From NCBI GenBank assembly GCA_012103605.1, contig WLWL01000001.1, forward strand, positions 1-37,215: 37,215 nucleotides of DNA, given 5' to 3'. Below, piece after piece: positions 1 through 7,861 of the stretch. This stretch comes from Candidatus Nanopelagicales bacterium. GTDB lineage: Bacteria > Actinomycetota > Actinomycetes > S36-B12. The notes below the pieces were generated by a model. The model saw nothing but the letters and a program-made list of their open reading frames with translations. It did no database searches and had not been told where the DNA came from. The position numbers and the translations under genes are program-made. Every line of letters starts with the position of its first letter. The first letter of the stretch is position 1.

Positions 1-94
1 TCTCGCGCAGGGCACCATTGAGGTGAACGAGTACACCTCGAACACTGAGTTCGAGTCACTGGGCAAGATCACCGCTGACGTGCCGCTGCCGTAG
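1..94 (+). CDS. C-terminal end of an unidentified protein, possibly a Liv-type substrate-binding protein (partial)
   Basis: An open frame enters from the left edge and ends at TAG 92-94. The visible 30 residues start LAQGTIEVNEYTSNTEF and end ITADVPLP. No domain can be recognised in so short a piece. The adjacent minus-strand operon encodes the permeases and ATPases of a branched-chain amino acid transporter but shows no binding-protein gene. The tail, with alternating strands and a short polar end, would fit a periplasmic-binding-protein C-terminus. That identity is inference from context only. The gene is convergent to the liv operon and is followed by a strong hairpin. Confidence 0.5.
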   Translation, partial: LAQGTIEVNEYTSNTEFESLGKITADVPLP

Positions 95-112
95 CAGCAA
101 GTCACCACGTGT

Positions 113-146
113 GTGGGCCCCGTCTCCCCCGGGAGGCGGGGCCCAC
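113..146 (+). terminator. Strong stem-loop, probable terminator of the partial upstream gene
   Basis: The bases 113-128 (GTGGGCCCCGTCTCCC) pair with 131-146 over 16 positions with one G-T wobble. The formal loop is only 2 bases, so the innermost pairs must open. It lies 18 bases after the stop codon of the plus-strand gene. The downstream sequence CGCTTTCTC has only a short T-run, which is usual for GC-rich actinobacterial terminators. The dyad could also stop transcripts arriving from livF on the other strand. Confidence 0.75.
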
Positions 147-450
147 CGCTTTCTCCTCGGCGAAGCTGCTCCCCACGATCGTGACATCGCGGCCTGGAAG
201 GGCGTAACGGCGCGCTGATCACGTGCGCCTTTCTGCGCGACTCCAGATCCACAGGTTGCCCCGATGCACCGGTTGGGGCCGGTATCGGGTGTCAGGCTTT
301 ACGCGCCTCCTGGGTCATCTGTGCATACGTCGCTAGCCCTCGTGTTGCTCAAGACCGAGCTCAAACCGCCTGCGGTGGACGTTCAGGCCGCTGGGCCATA
401 AGGGATTGGCCGCCTGCGCAATGTTGTGCGTGCGTAGCGGTCGCTGGCGG
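147..450. other. Non-coding spacer between convergent genes
   Basis: No convincing gene, RNA or repeat is visible here. The open frames crossing it are short and look like noise or shadows of livF. One weak hairpin is present at 258-279 (GCCCCGAT with GTTGGGGC, including wobble pairs). It could help terminate the liv transcript, but it has no T-run on either strand. Confidence 0.5.
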
Positions 451-1317
451 TCAGGCTTGGGCGAGTGTGCCGAGGTACAACTCAATGACCTTCGGGTCGT
501 TGGCGAGAGCTTTGCCGGTGCCGGTGTATGCGTTTTTGCCCTGGTCGAGGACATAGCCCCGATCCACGATCTGCAAGCACCGGCGTGCGTTCTGCTCCAC
601 GATGATCACGGTGACGCCGGTCTGGTTGATCTCGCGCACCCGGACGAAGACTTCGTCCTGCAAGGCGGGGGAGAGGCCGGCGCTGGGTTCATCGAGCAAC
701 AAGACGCTCGGCTCCATCATTAGCGCGCGTCCCATGGCAACCATTTGCCGCTCGCCGCCGGAGAGGGAGCCTGCTCGCTGCTTCCGCCGCTCACCCAACG
801 TGGGGAACAGATCCACCACCTTGTCGAATCGTGCCGAGAAATTCTTGGGGTCCTGGAAGGCGCCCATTTCCATGTTCTCCTCAATGGTGAGCGAGGGGAA
901 CACGTTGTTGGTCTGCGGCACGAAGCCCACGCCACGCCGCACGAGCTGATCCGCCCGGAGATTCGTGATGTCCTCATCACGCAGCAACACGGCGCCGGTG
1001 TTGATGTGCACGAGGCCGAAGATCGCCTTGAGCAGGGTGGACTTGCCCGCCCCATTGGGCCCGATGATGCCGACGAGTTCTCCGTCTTTGGCATACAGAT
1101 CGGAGCTGTTGAGGATGTTTACCCCGGGGAAGTAGCCCGCATACAGGCCGTCGGCACGCACCAGCGCTCCGACAGCCTCCGACTTGTGCACCTGCTCTAT
1201 CGTCGCCGCGTGGGGCGTGGCGAGTTGCTCGGCGTTCGTGTCGAGTTCGGTCTCGAAGGCGTGCGCGTTGTCCGGGTCGTCGGGCCCTGCGAGATCGGCT
1301 GGCTCGGTGTAGTTCAT
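451..1317 (-). CDS. livF: Branched-chain amino acid ABC transporter, ATP-binding protein LivF
   Basis: This cytoplasmic ATPase of a HAAT-family importer pairs with LivG to power the LivH-LivM permease. The 288-residue protein shows Walker A GPNGAGKST (about 86-94), signature LSGGERQ (185-191) and Walker B VLLLDEP (205-211). Typical LivF proteins are near 235-240 residues. The excess is an N-terminal acidic extension of about 50 residues, of unknown role. The ATG is supported by a 4-base overlap (ATGA) with the livG stop. It is the last gene of livH-livM-livG-livF. Membership of the family is certain; the actual substrate (Leu/Ile/Val, other amino acids, urea or amides) cannot be read from the sequence. 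Confidence 0.93.
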   Translation of the reverse strand: MNYTEPADLAGPDDPDNAHAFETELDTNAEQLATPHAATIEQVHKSEAVGALVRADGLYAGYFPGVNILNSSDLYAKDGELVGIIGPNGAGKSTLLKAIFGLVHINTGAVLLRDEDITNLRADQLVRRGVGFVPQTNNVFPSLTIEENMEMGAFQDPKNFSARFDKVVDLFPTLGERRKQRAGSLSGGERQMVAMGRALMMEPSVLLLDEPSAGLSPALQDEVFVRVREINQTGVTVIIVEQNARRCLQIVDRGYVLDQGKNAYTGTGKALANDPKVIELYLGTLAQA

Positions 1318-2225
1318 GCGCTGTCTCCGTCGGAGGATTGGGTGAGTGATTCCCCAGTCTCGGTCAACTGTGCCTCGTGGTGGGCTCCCAGGTACGCATC
1401 AATGACCGCTTGATTCTTCATGACGGTGTCCGGAGGACCCTCGGCGATGACCTCACCCTGGGCCATCACGATGACCCAGTCGCTGATGTCGTGAACCATG
1501 TCCATGTCGTGCTCGACAAAGAGCACGGTGGTGCCCTCTTCCCGCATGGTCTTGATGTGACCGAGGAGGCTTTGCTTCAACGCTGGGTTGACGCCGGCCA
1601 TCGGTTCGTCGAGCATGATGAGTTCGGGATCCGCCATGAGGGCGCGAGCCATCTCGAGCAGCTTGCGCTGGCCACCGGACAGTGACCCGGCGAAATCCCC
1701 GACCTTCTCGTGCAGGTTGAACCGCTCGAGCAGCCCCATGGCTTTCTGGCTGACGGACTTCTCTTGGGAGTTCCACAGGAAGGGCAAGATGGCTGCGAAG
1801 AAGCGTTCACCGGTCTGGTGCTTGGCGCCGAGTCGCATGTTGTCGATGACGGTCATGCGGCTGAGGGCCTTGGTTAGCTGGAAAGTGCGCACCATGCCGA
1901 TTCGAGCGAGCTTGTACGGCGCAGTTCCGGCTACCTGGCGGTCGTTGAACGTCCAGGTGCCTTCGTTAGCATCGTCGAATCCGGTGATCAGGTTGAAGAA
2001 CGTGGTCTTGCCAGCGCCGTTAGGCCCGATGAGGGCCGTGATCGCCCCACGCTGAATCTCGACGTGTTCCACGTTTACCGCCGTGAGGCCGCCAAAGGAC
2101 CGACGAACGTGGTCGGCGACCATGATCGGGTCGGGCTTGGGCACGCCCGGGCGGGGTTCCACGGTGGAGAGCGCGGCGCGGGCGGACGCAGCTATCGAGT
2201 CAGAGACTGCTTGGTCATTTGGCAT
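1314..2225 (-). CDS. livG: Branched-chain amino acid ABC transporter, ATP-binding protein LivG
   Basis: This is the second ATPase subunit of the Liv-type importer. The 303 residues carry Walker A GPNGAGKTT (67-75), signature LSGGQRK (about 182-188) and Walker B LIMLDEP (202-208), followed by the LivG-typical MAGVNP segment. An N-terminal extension of about 33 residues, rich in Ala, Ser and Pro, precedes the nucleotide-binding domain and is longer than in the enterobacterial protein. The start overlaps the livM stop by 11 bases and the stop overlaps the livF start by 4, so the genes are very probably translationally coupled. It works with LivF at the cytoplasmic face of the membrane. Confidence 0.94.
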   Translation of the reverse strand: MPNDQAVSDSIAASARAALSTVEPRPGVPKPDPIMVADHVRRSFGGLTAVNVEHVEIQRGAITALIGPNGAGKTTFFNLITGFDDANEGTWTFNDRQVAGTAPYKLARIGMVRTFQLTKALSRMTVIDNMRLGAKHQTGERFFAAILPFLWNSQEKSVSQKAMGLLERFNLHEKVGDFAGSLSGGQRKLLEMARALMADPELIMLDEPMAGVNPALKQSLLGHIKTMREEGTTVLFVEHDMDMVHDISDWVIVMAQGEVIAEGPPDTVMKNQAVIDAYLGAHHEAQLTETGESLTQSSDGDSA

Positions 2226-3204
2226 CGAGCGCCAACTCCCTTCTGTCTCCGAAGATGCCCTGAGGCCGGAAGACCATCAAGGCGATCAGTCCCGAACCCA
2301 TGAGAACGAAACGGATATTGCCGACGTCGGTCGGCTGCAGGAAGTCGATCCAGCCGGCCTGAATGGCCTGTCCGAGGAACTCTCCTGTTCCGGCCAGGAT
2401 GATCCAGAACAAGATGGCGCCGACGATCGGTCCGAAGACCCGCGCCGCCCCACCGAGCAGCAGAATCGTGTAAGCGAAGAAGGTGAATTCTGGTCGGAAC
2501 GTGTCCGGCTGCACCGACTGTTTGGCGACCGCCCAGACGATGCCGCCGAAGGCTCCGATCACGCCTCCGAGCATCAGAGCCTGCAGCTTGTAGGCGAACA
2601 CGTTCTTGCCGAGAGAAACCACGGCGGCTTCGTCTTCGCGGATGCCACGGACGATTCGGCCCCAGGGCGAACGCACCAAGAGCCACACCAGGAGGGTGAA
2701 CAGGGCCACAAGGATCCAGCCGACGATAACCACCCACAGGTCCTGCCGCGTCCAACTGAGCACTGGCAAGCTCTGGAAATCTGCTGGCAGGGGGTTGGTG
2801 TCGTGGAAGTCCTGGCCGAGCTTTCCGTTGAGGCCTTGCGCGCCACCGAGAACGTCCTTGAAGGCGATCGAGCGCACGGTGAGCCGGACGAGCTCGCTGA
2901 AGGCGATCGTCACGATGGCGAGATAGTCGGCCCGCAAGCGCAGGGTCGGAATACCCAAAATCAGTGCGATCACGAGAGCAACGACGACGCCCACGACGAT
3001 GGCCAGCCACAGGCTGAGGTCGAAGGTGAGGACGATGACGCCCACCGCATACGAGCCCGCGGCGACGAACGCCACCTGACCGAAGTTCAGCAGCCCGGTG
3101 TATCCGAACTGGACGTTGAGGCCGATGGCTGCAAGGCAGTAGATGATCGCCTGAATACCAATGGCCTGCGTGAGGGTCTGGGTGAGGACAAAACTCCAAT
3201 CCAT
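2215..3204 (-). CDS. livM: Branched-chain amino acid ABC transporter permease LivM
   Basis: This is an integral membrane permease subunit that forms the translocation path with LivH. The 329-residue protein is strongly hydrophobic with roughly eight to ten membrane segments. It contains the family pattern NVQFGYTGLLNFGQVAF (about 29-45) and the LRADYLAIVTIAFSE region (about 91-105). The C-terminal FRPQGIFGDRREL segment is also typical. The ATG at 3202-3204 lies one base from the livH stop. Large overlapping open frames here on both strands are shadows: they lack membrane or domain patterns, while this frame has both. Confidence 0.94.
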   Translation of the reverse strand: MDWSFVLTQTLTQAIGIQAIIYCLAAIGLNVQFGYTGLLNFGQVAFVAAGSYAVGVIVLTFDLSLWLAIVVGVVVALVIALILGIPTLRLRADYLAIVTIAFSELVRLTVRSIAFKDVLGGAQGLNGKLGQDFHDTNPLPADFQSLPVLSWTRQDLWVVIVGWILVALFTLLVWLLVRSPWGRIVRGIREDEAAVVSLGKNVFAYKLQALMLGGVIGAFGGIVWAVAKQSVQPDTFRPEFTFFAYTILLLGGAARVFGPIVGAILFWIILAGTGEFLGQAIQAGWIDFLQPTDVGNIRFVLMGSGLIALMVFRPQGIFGDRRELALDAK

Positions 3205-3205
3205 G

Positions 3206-4501
3206 TCAGCCCACCCTCTCGCGTCTGCCGAGGATTCCCTGCGGGCGAATCATCAGGATGACGATCATCACGAACAGGGCTCCGACGGTCTTCATCTCCG
3301 TGGGGATCACCAGGCTGGTGAGCTGGATGAAAACGCCCACCACGAGGGCACCGATGATGGCGCCGTACACGGTTCCGAGGCCGCCAAGGATGACCGATGC
3401 GAAGATGATCAGGAGTACTCGCTGCCCCATGTTCCAGATGTTGTCCTGAGTCAAGCCCAGGTAGATGCCGCCGAAGGCAGCCAGTCCAGCCGCGACGGTC
3501 CAGACGACCGCGATCACCTTCTCGACGTCAATGCCCGTTGCCGAGGCCAGCGCCGGGTTATCCGAGACCGCGCGGGTGGCCTTACCGATCCGCGAGCGCT
3601 GTACCCACAGGATGGTGATGATCAGCGCGATGGTCGCGAGCCCCGCGAGGATGAGTGCCTTGGGGGTAGTGCTGACAGGGCCGATCTCAATGCCTGGTTG
3701 GCCGGCGTACTGGTTGAAGTTTCTCGGTGCACCACCGAAGAACAGGGCCACCCCGTATCGGATGACGATGGCCAGGCCGATGGTGATGATCATCATGGCG
3801 ATCAGGCCGGTCTTGCGCCGGCGTAAGGGGCGCCACAGCACCTTGTTCTGGCCCCAACCGAACAGCACAGCCGCGATGATGATGGCAATCGGGGCGGCGA
3901 TGATGATGTGCAGACCTGCCTCGTTCAATATCAGTGCTGTAAATGCGCCGAGGGTGAGCAGGTCGCCGTGGGAGAAGTTGGTCAGGCCCGTGGTGCCAAA
4001 AACGAGGTTCAGGCCGAGTGCCCCAAGGGCGATCATGATGCCGAACAGGATGCCGTCGAAGAGCAGTTGCACGAATTGATCTCCGGAGACGTCGATGAAG
4101 CCACCGTCGTCGCCGCCACCGCCTTCACCCTCGACGAGCTTGGTGATGATCTTCTTTTCCCCGCCAAGGACCAGGAGGGATCGGCTGGCGTCCTCGGGAT
4201 TCTCTAGCGCAATGCCGTCGGGCAGCGTGGTCACGTCGATTTCGATGGCGTAGGTGCCGCCTCCGGGTAGCGGAATCGCAAAGTCACCGTTCGCATCGGA
4301 CGTTCCCGTTTCGCTGAACCCGGCCTCGTCGCTCACCGTGATGGATACGTCCGGGATGCCCGACCCGTCGGGGGCGGTGAAGTTCCCGACGAGCGTCGTA
4401 TCCACGGCGTGGGCCGCCGAGGCCCCGAGAATGGTGACGCCCAGGAGAGACAGAACCGCCAGCACCACAGCCGAGACGGCAGCGCGGACCGCGATCAGCA
4501 C
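3206..4501 (-). CDS. livH: LivH-type permease fused to a secreted N-terminal beta-sandwich-like domain
   Basis: This is the membrane permease partner of LivM, 431 residues against about 290-310 for a usual LivH. Residues 1-32 form a signal peptide (hydrophobic core, Ala-His-Ala cleavage-like end). Residues about 35-122 resemble the carboxypeptidase-regulatory / CNA-B-like fold (TLVGNFTAPDGSGIPDVSI, then SDANGDFAIPLPGGGTYAI). A Gly/Asp linker (125-135) leads to the permease from about 140, with the family segment GLNLVFGTTGLTNFSHGD (163-180). The start is GTG, with GGGAGG ten bases upstream on the coding strand. The extra domain would lie outside the membrane, where it could touch the binding protein or cell wall; that role is inference. 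It is the first gene of the operon. Confidence 0.9.
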   Translation of the reverse strand: MLIAVRAAVSAVVLAVLSLLGVTILGASAAHAVDTTLVGNFTAPDGSGIPDVSITVSDEAGFSETGTSDANGDFAIPLPGGGTYAIEIDVTTLPDGIALENPEDASRSLLVLGGEKKIITKLVEGEGGGGDDGGFIDVSGDQFVQLLFDGILFGIMIALGALGLNLVFGTTGLTNFSHGDLLTLGAFTALILNEAGLHIIIAAPIAIIIAAVLFGWGQNKVLWRPLRRRKTGLIAMMIITIGLAIVIRYGVALFFGGAPRNFNQYAGQPGIEIGPVSTTPKALILAGLATIALIITILWVQRSRIGKATRAVSDNPALASATGIDVEKVIAVVWTVAAGLAAFGGIYLGLTQDNIWNMGQRVLLIIFASVILGGLGTVYGAIIGALVVGVFIQLTSLVIPTEMKTVGALFVMIVILMIRPQGILGRRERVG

Positions 4502-4559
4502 GAAGCCAACCTCCCGAGGTCGCCTGACGGCGTTGATCGCCGATCAGAGAATCTTGGTA

Positions 4560-4565
4560 ACACTA
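4560..4565 (-). promoter_or_regulatory. Possible -10 element of the liv operon
   Basis: On the minus strand the hexamer TAGTGT fits the actinobacterial TANNNT pattern about 58 bases before the livH GTG. No good -35 box is visible at 16-18 bases. It is the best candidate in the spacer between the thioesterase gene and livH, but weak. Confidence 0.25.
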
Positions 4566-4614
4566 GCGGCCCGTCGGGTGATTTGGGACCCGGTCGTCCT
4601 AATAGCCGCTTTTT
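4565..4614. repeat. Nested dyad between the thioesterase gene and livH
   Basis: AGCGGC (4565-4570) pairs with GCCGCT (4605-4610), and inside it CGGGT (4575-4579) pairs with ACCCG (4588-4592). On the plus strand the outer arm runs into five Ts (4610-4614), the shape of a terminator. The genes here read on the minus strand, so it may instead attenuate read-through from the thioesterase gene or stop antisense transcripts. The function is not established. Confidence 0.3.
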
Positions 4615-4618
4615 GTTA

Positions 4619-5044
4619 CTACTTCGCTACCGGCCGCACGAGGCAGGTCAAACGAGCGGTGCAGACGGGGCGGTCGGCATCGTCGACGATTCGAATTTCG
4701 GTGCACACGACGGTGCGTCCGGCCGAGAGCACCAGGGATTCACCGCGGACGTGTCCGGACGTCGCCGATCGGTGGTGGGTGCAATTCAGGTCGATCCCGA
4801 CCACCACGCTCTCGGGTGCAACGAGCAGGGTCCCGTGGATCGAGCCGAGTGACTCGGCAAGCACGGCATTGGCCCCTCCGTGAAGGAGCCCGAAGGGTTG
4901 GGTGTTGCCTTCGACGGGCATCGTCGCGACAACGCGTTCTCGGTTCGCCGCGATGAGCTCAATGCCCATTCTCTCTCCGAGCGCCCCCACACCCCATTGG
5001 GCCAATGTGTCGACAACCTCATCGTTCACCGCGTCATCTCCCAT
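4619..5044 (-). CDS. PaaI-like hotdog-fold thioesterase
   Basis: A 141-residue hotdog-fold protein of the PaaI / 4HBT family, predicted to hydrolyse acyl-CoA thioesters in the cytoplasm. The diagnostic segment FGLLHGGANAVLAESLGS lies at about 51-68, with HGG (55-57) and the catalytic-type acidic residue E64. The downstream part has the expected strand pattern (VVGIDLNCTHHRSA, then VCTARLTCLVRP). The frame stays open up to 5116, but ATG 5044 is preferred because AGGAGAGG lies 5 bases upstream and the extra residues are a low-complexity repeat. It is divergent from polA and lies upstream of the liv operon on the same strand. The substrate is unknown. Confidence 0.85.
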   Translation of the reverse strand: MGDDAVNDEVVDTLAQWGVGALGERMGIELIAANRERVVATMPVEGNTQPFGLLHGGANAVLAESLGSIHGTLLVAPESVVVGIDLNCTHHRSATSGHVRGESLVLSAGRTVVCTEIRIVDDADRPVCTARLTCLVRPVAK

Positions 5045-5081
5045 ACCGACCTCTCCTGTACCGAAATCTCCTGTACCGACA
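5044..5081. repeat. 15-base tandem repeat over the thioesterase ribosome-binding site
   Basis: TCTCCTGTACCGA occurs at 5052-5064 and again at 5067-5079, and TACCGA also occurs at 5044-5049, giving a period of 15 bases and about 2.5 copies. On the minus strand each full unit carries an AGGAGA Shine-Dalgarno-like core, so the ribosome-binding site is duplicated. Only the proximal copy has correct spacing to ATG 5044. Confidence 0.7.
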
Positions 5082-5170
5082 GCGTATGTCCCGCAGCGCG
5101 GGTGACGCGGTGACACCGGGACGATGCCCCGGCGACATGGCAGTCGCCGGAGCGAGCCGCCGGAAAAGCC

Positions 5171-5176
5171 TAGGAT
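5171..5176 (+). promoter_or_regulatory. Candidate -10 box of polA (leaderless)
   Basis: TAGGAT lies 6 bases before the polA GTG, exactly where a -10 box would put transcription start on the first base of the start codon. AGGA within it could alternatively act as a Shine-Dalgarno site with 7-base spacing. The same TAGGNT placement recurs before other genes in this window, which favours the promoter reading. No clear -35 is seen. Confidence 0.45.
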
Positions 5177-5182
5177 CGGAAC

Positions 5183-7861
5183 GTGGCCGACCCGGGACGT
5201 TTATTGGTGCTCGACGGGCACTCGTTGGCCTACCGCGCGTTCTACGCGTTGCCGGTGGAGAACTTCAGTACAAGCACGGGTCAACCGACGAACGCCGTAT
5301 ACGGATTCACATCCATGCTGGTCAATCTGCTACGCGATGAGGAGCCCAGTCACGTCGCGGTGGCCTTTGATGTGTCACGCCGCAGTTTTCGAACCGAGAA
5401 GTTCCCGGACTACAAGGCCACGCGGTCGGCGTCTCCGGACGGTTTCAAAGGCCAGGTCGAACTGATCAAAGAGGTGGTCCGCGCGTTTGGGGTGAATGCG
5501 CTGGAAATGAAGGGGTTCGAAGCCGACGACATCATTGCCACGCTGGCCACCCAGGCGACCACCCGCGGCTTCACCGTCGGCATTGTCAGCGGTGACCGTG
5601 ACACGTTTCAGTTGGTCGACGAGCGCACCACGGTGCTGTATCCACGCAAGGGAGTGTCCGATCTCGCTCGGATGACACCCGAAGCCATCGTTGAGAAGTA
5701 CGGATTGAATCCTGGGCAGTACGCAGACTTCGCGGCCCTGCGCGGCGACCCGAGCGACAACCTTCCTGGCATTCCCGGCGTGGGGGAGAAGACCGCCGTC
5801 AAGTGGCTGAACGCCTACAGCGACCTGGCCGGGTTGATCGATCACGTAGACGAGGTGGGCGGGAAGGTCGGTGACGCCCTGCGCGAGGCCGTGCCGCAGG
5901 TGCTGGTCAACCGCGAACTCACCGAACTCGTCCGAGACGTGCCCGTAGCGGTCGATCTCGACACCCTGCAATGGCGCGAGTGGTCCAGGACATCCGTCAG
6001 CGAGCTCTTTGACAGCCTGCAGTTCGCGGCGCTGCGGTCACGGGTTGAGTCGCTTCCGCACGGCACCGGAGGTGACGACGTGCTCGACACCCGGGGCGCT
6101 GACGAGCCAGCGGCCATGGACATTGAGGTACGCGAGGCGGGCACCGTGGCCGAGGTGCTGGCGGGGGTCACCGGTGGTGCGGTGGCGTTTCGCGGATCCT
6201 GGGCAGCCGGTCGGGGCTCGATCGACGCGGTTGCTGTGTGCGACGGCACGTCGGTGACCGTGCTGCCGCTGGGCGGTGACGACGATCGTGACGCGCTTGA
6301 CGCGTGGCTGATGGATCCGTCCATCGACAAGCGCATCCACGATGCGAAAGGGCCCGACCTCGCCCTGCTAACCCGTACCGGCGGTGACGCGGTGATCCGG
6401 GGCGTGTCCGTGGATACGGCGCTGGCGGCCTACCTGGACAGCCCAGGGGCTCGCTCCTACGGGCTGGAGGACGTAGCCACACGGCTAGTTGGTCGCACCT
6501 TGGACGACGAACCCGAGTCCGGGCAGTTGGCCTTGGATGGCGGAGGCGAAGAGGACCTGCGCGGACTCGGAACGCAGGCGCAGGCCGTGCATGACATCGC
6601 AGAGGTAGTGCAGGAACGTTTGAAGGACGAAAAGATCGACTCGCTGCTCGCTGAGATGGAAATTCCTCTTGCCGGGCTTTTGGCGCGCATGGAGTACGCA
6701 GGTATTGCGACCGATCGCGCCGGATTGCAAGGCCTGTCCGAGGAGTTCGGTGCCACCATGCGGGCGGCGGAGGACGCGGCCCATGACATCGTTGGCCGCA
6801 CCTTCAATCTGGGATCCCCCAAGCAGTTGCAGGAAGTCTTGTTTGTCGATCGTGGGTTGCCGAAGACGAAGAAGATCAAAACGGGCTACACCACGGACGC
6901 CGAGGCGCTGCAGAACCTGTTCGCCACGACCGAGGACCCTGTCCTCGAGCAGTTGTTGGCGTGGCGGGATGTGTCGAAGTTGCGCCAGACCGTGGAGGGG
7001 TTGCTTCCGTTGGTCGACGATGGGGGACGAATCCACACCACGTTCCGGCAGACGGCCACGGCCACCGGTCGACTCTCATCGTCCGACCCCAATCTTCAGA
7101 ACATCCCTATCCGCACCGAAGCCGGACGCAGAATCCGCGGTTGCTTCATCGTGGGAGAGGAGTTCGAGTCACTGATGACGGCGGACTACAGCCAGATCGA
7201 GATGCGCATCATGGCGGACGCGTCGGGAGATGAGGGGCTGATCGAGGCGTTCATGGACGGCGAAGACCTCCACAATTCCGTCGCGGCCCGAGTGTTCGGG
7301 GTTGATGAATCCGATGTCGATCCTGAGATGCGGCGACGCATCAAGGCGATGAGTTACGGCCTGGCATACGGACTGTCCGCATTCGGGCTTGCGCAGCAAC
7401 TGCGGATATCGCCGAACGAGGCGCAGGACCTGATGGACGAATACTTCACTCGATTTGGTGGTGTGCGCGACTACCTCGCTGGGGTCGTGGCCGAGGCTCG
7501 ACAACGCGGCTATACCGAGACGATGTTCGGGCGCAGGCGGTACTTGCCGGATCTGAATCATGACAATCGTCAACGTCGAGAGATGGCGGAGCGAATGGCG
7601 TTGAATGCCCCCATTCAGGGGACCGCCGCGGACATCGTCAAGGTGGCGATGCTGAACGTCGATCGGGCCTTAACCGAGCGCAGCTTCGGCTCCCGCATGT
7701 TGCTGCAGGTGCACGACGAGCTGGTCCTCGAGGTGGCGCCGGGCGAAGCGCAGGAGGTCGAGGATCTCGTCCGCTCGCAGATGGGCGCCGCCGCTTCGTT
7801 GGAGGTGCCGCTGGATGTATCGGTGGGTCAGGGACTGAACTGGCAGGCCGCCGGCCACTAA
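5183..7861 (+). CDS. polA: DNA polymerase I
   Basis: This 892-residue enzyme fills gaps and removes primers in replication and excision repair. The N-terminal 5'-3' nuclease domain shows GDRDTFQLV and NLPGIPGVGEKTA (helix-hairpin-helix). The polymerase domain shows motif A DYSQIEMR (D668), motif B RRIKAMSYGLAYGLSAFGL and motif C HDE (844-846). The middle domain has lost the 3'-5' exonuclease pattern: the expected DxE strand reads AVAFRGSWAAGRG. Proofreading is therefore very probably absent, as in mycobacterial Pol I. The start is GTG 5183. The gene diverges from the thioesterase gene with 138 bases between the starts and precedes rpsA, the usual actinobacterial order. Confidence 0.97.
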   Translation: MADPGRLLVLDGHSLAYRAFYALPVENFSTSTGQPTNAVYGFTSMLVNLLRDEEPSHVAVAFDVSRRSFRTEKFPDYKATRSASPDGFKGQVELIKEVVRAFGVNALEMKGFEADDIIATLATQATTRGFTVGIVSGDRDTFQLVDERTTVLYPRKGVSDLARMTPEAIVEKYGLNPGQYADFAALRGDPSDNLPGIPGVGEKTAVKWLNAYSDLAGLIDHVDEVGGKVGDALREAVPQVLVNRELTELVRDVPVAVDLDTLQWREWSRTSVSELFDSLQFAALRSRVESLPHGTGGDDVLDTRGADEPAAMDIEVREAGTVAEVLAGVTGGAVAFRGSWAAGRGSIDAVAVCDGTSVTVLPLGGDDDRDALDAWLMDPSIDKRIHDAKGPDLALLTRTGGDAVIRGVSVDTALAAYLDSPGARSYGLEDVATRLVGRTLDDEPESGQLALDGGGEEDLRGLGTQAQAVHDIAEVVQERLKDEKIDSLLAEMEIPLAGLLARMEYAGIATDRAGLQGLSEEFGATMRAAEDAAHDIVGRTFNLGSPKQLQEVLFVDRGLPKTKKIKTGYTTDAEALQNLFATTEDPVLEQLLAWRDVSKLRQTVEGLLPLVDDGGRIHTTFRQTATATGRLSSSDPNLQNIPIRTEAGRRIRGCFIVGEEFESLMTADYSQIEMRIMADASGDEGLIEAFMDGEDLHNSVAARVFGVDESDVDPEMRRRIKAMSYGLAYGLSAFGLAQQLRISPNEAQDLMDEYFTRFGGVRDYLAGVVAEARQRGYTETMFGRRRYLPDLNHDNRQRREMAERMALNAPIQGTAADIVKVAMLNVDRALTERSFGSRMLLQVHDELVLEVAPGEAQEVEDLVRSQMGAAASLEVPLDVSVGQGLNWQAAGH

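Noticed and set aside
2083-3261. A 392-residue plus-strand open frame opposite livM/livG
   Set aside because: It is rich in His, Asp, Glu and Gln with no recognisable domain, and lies exactly antisense to a clear membrane permease and ATPase; a codon-shadow typical of GC-rich genes.
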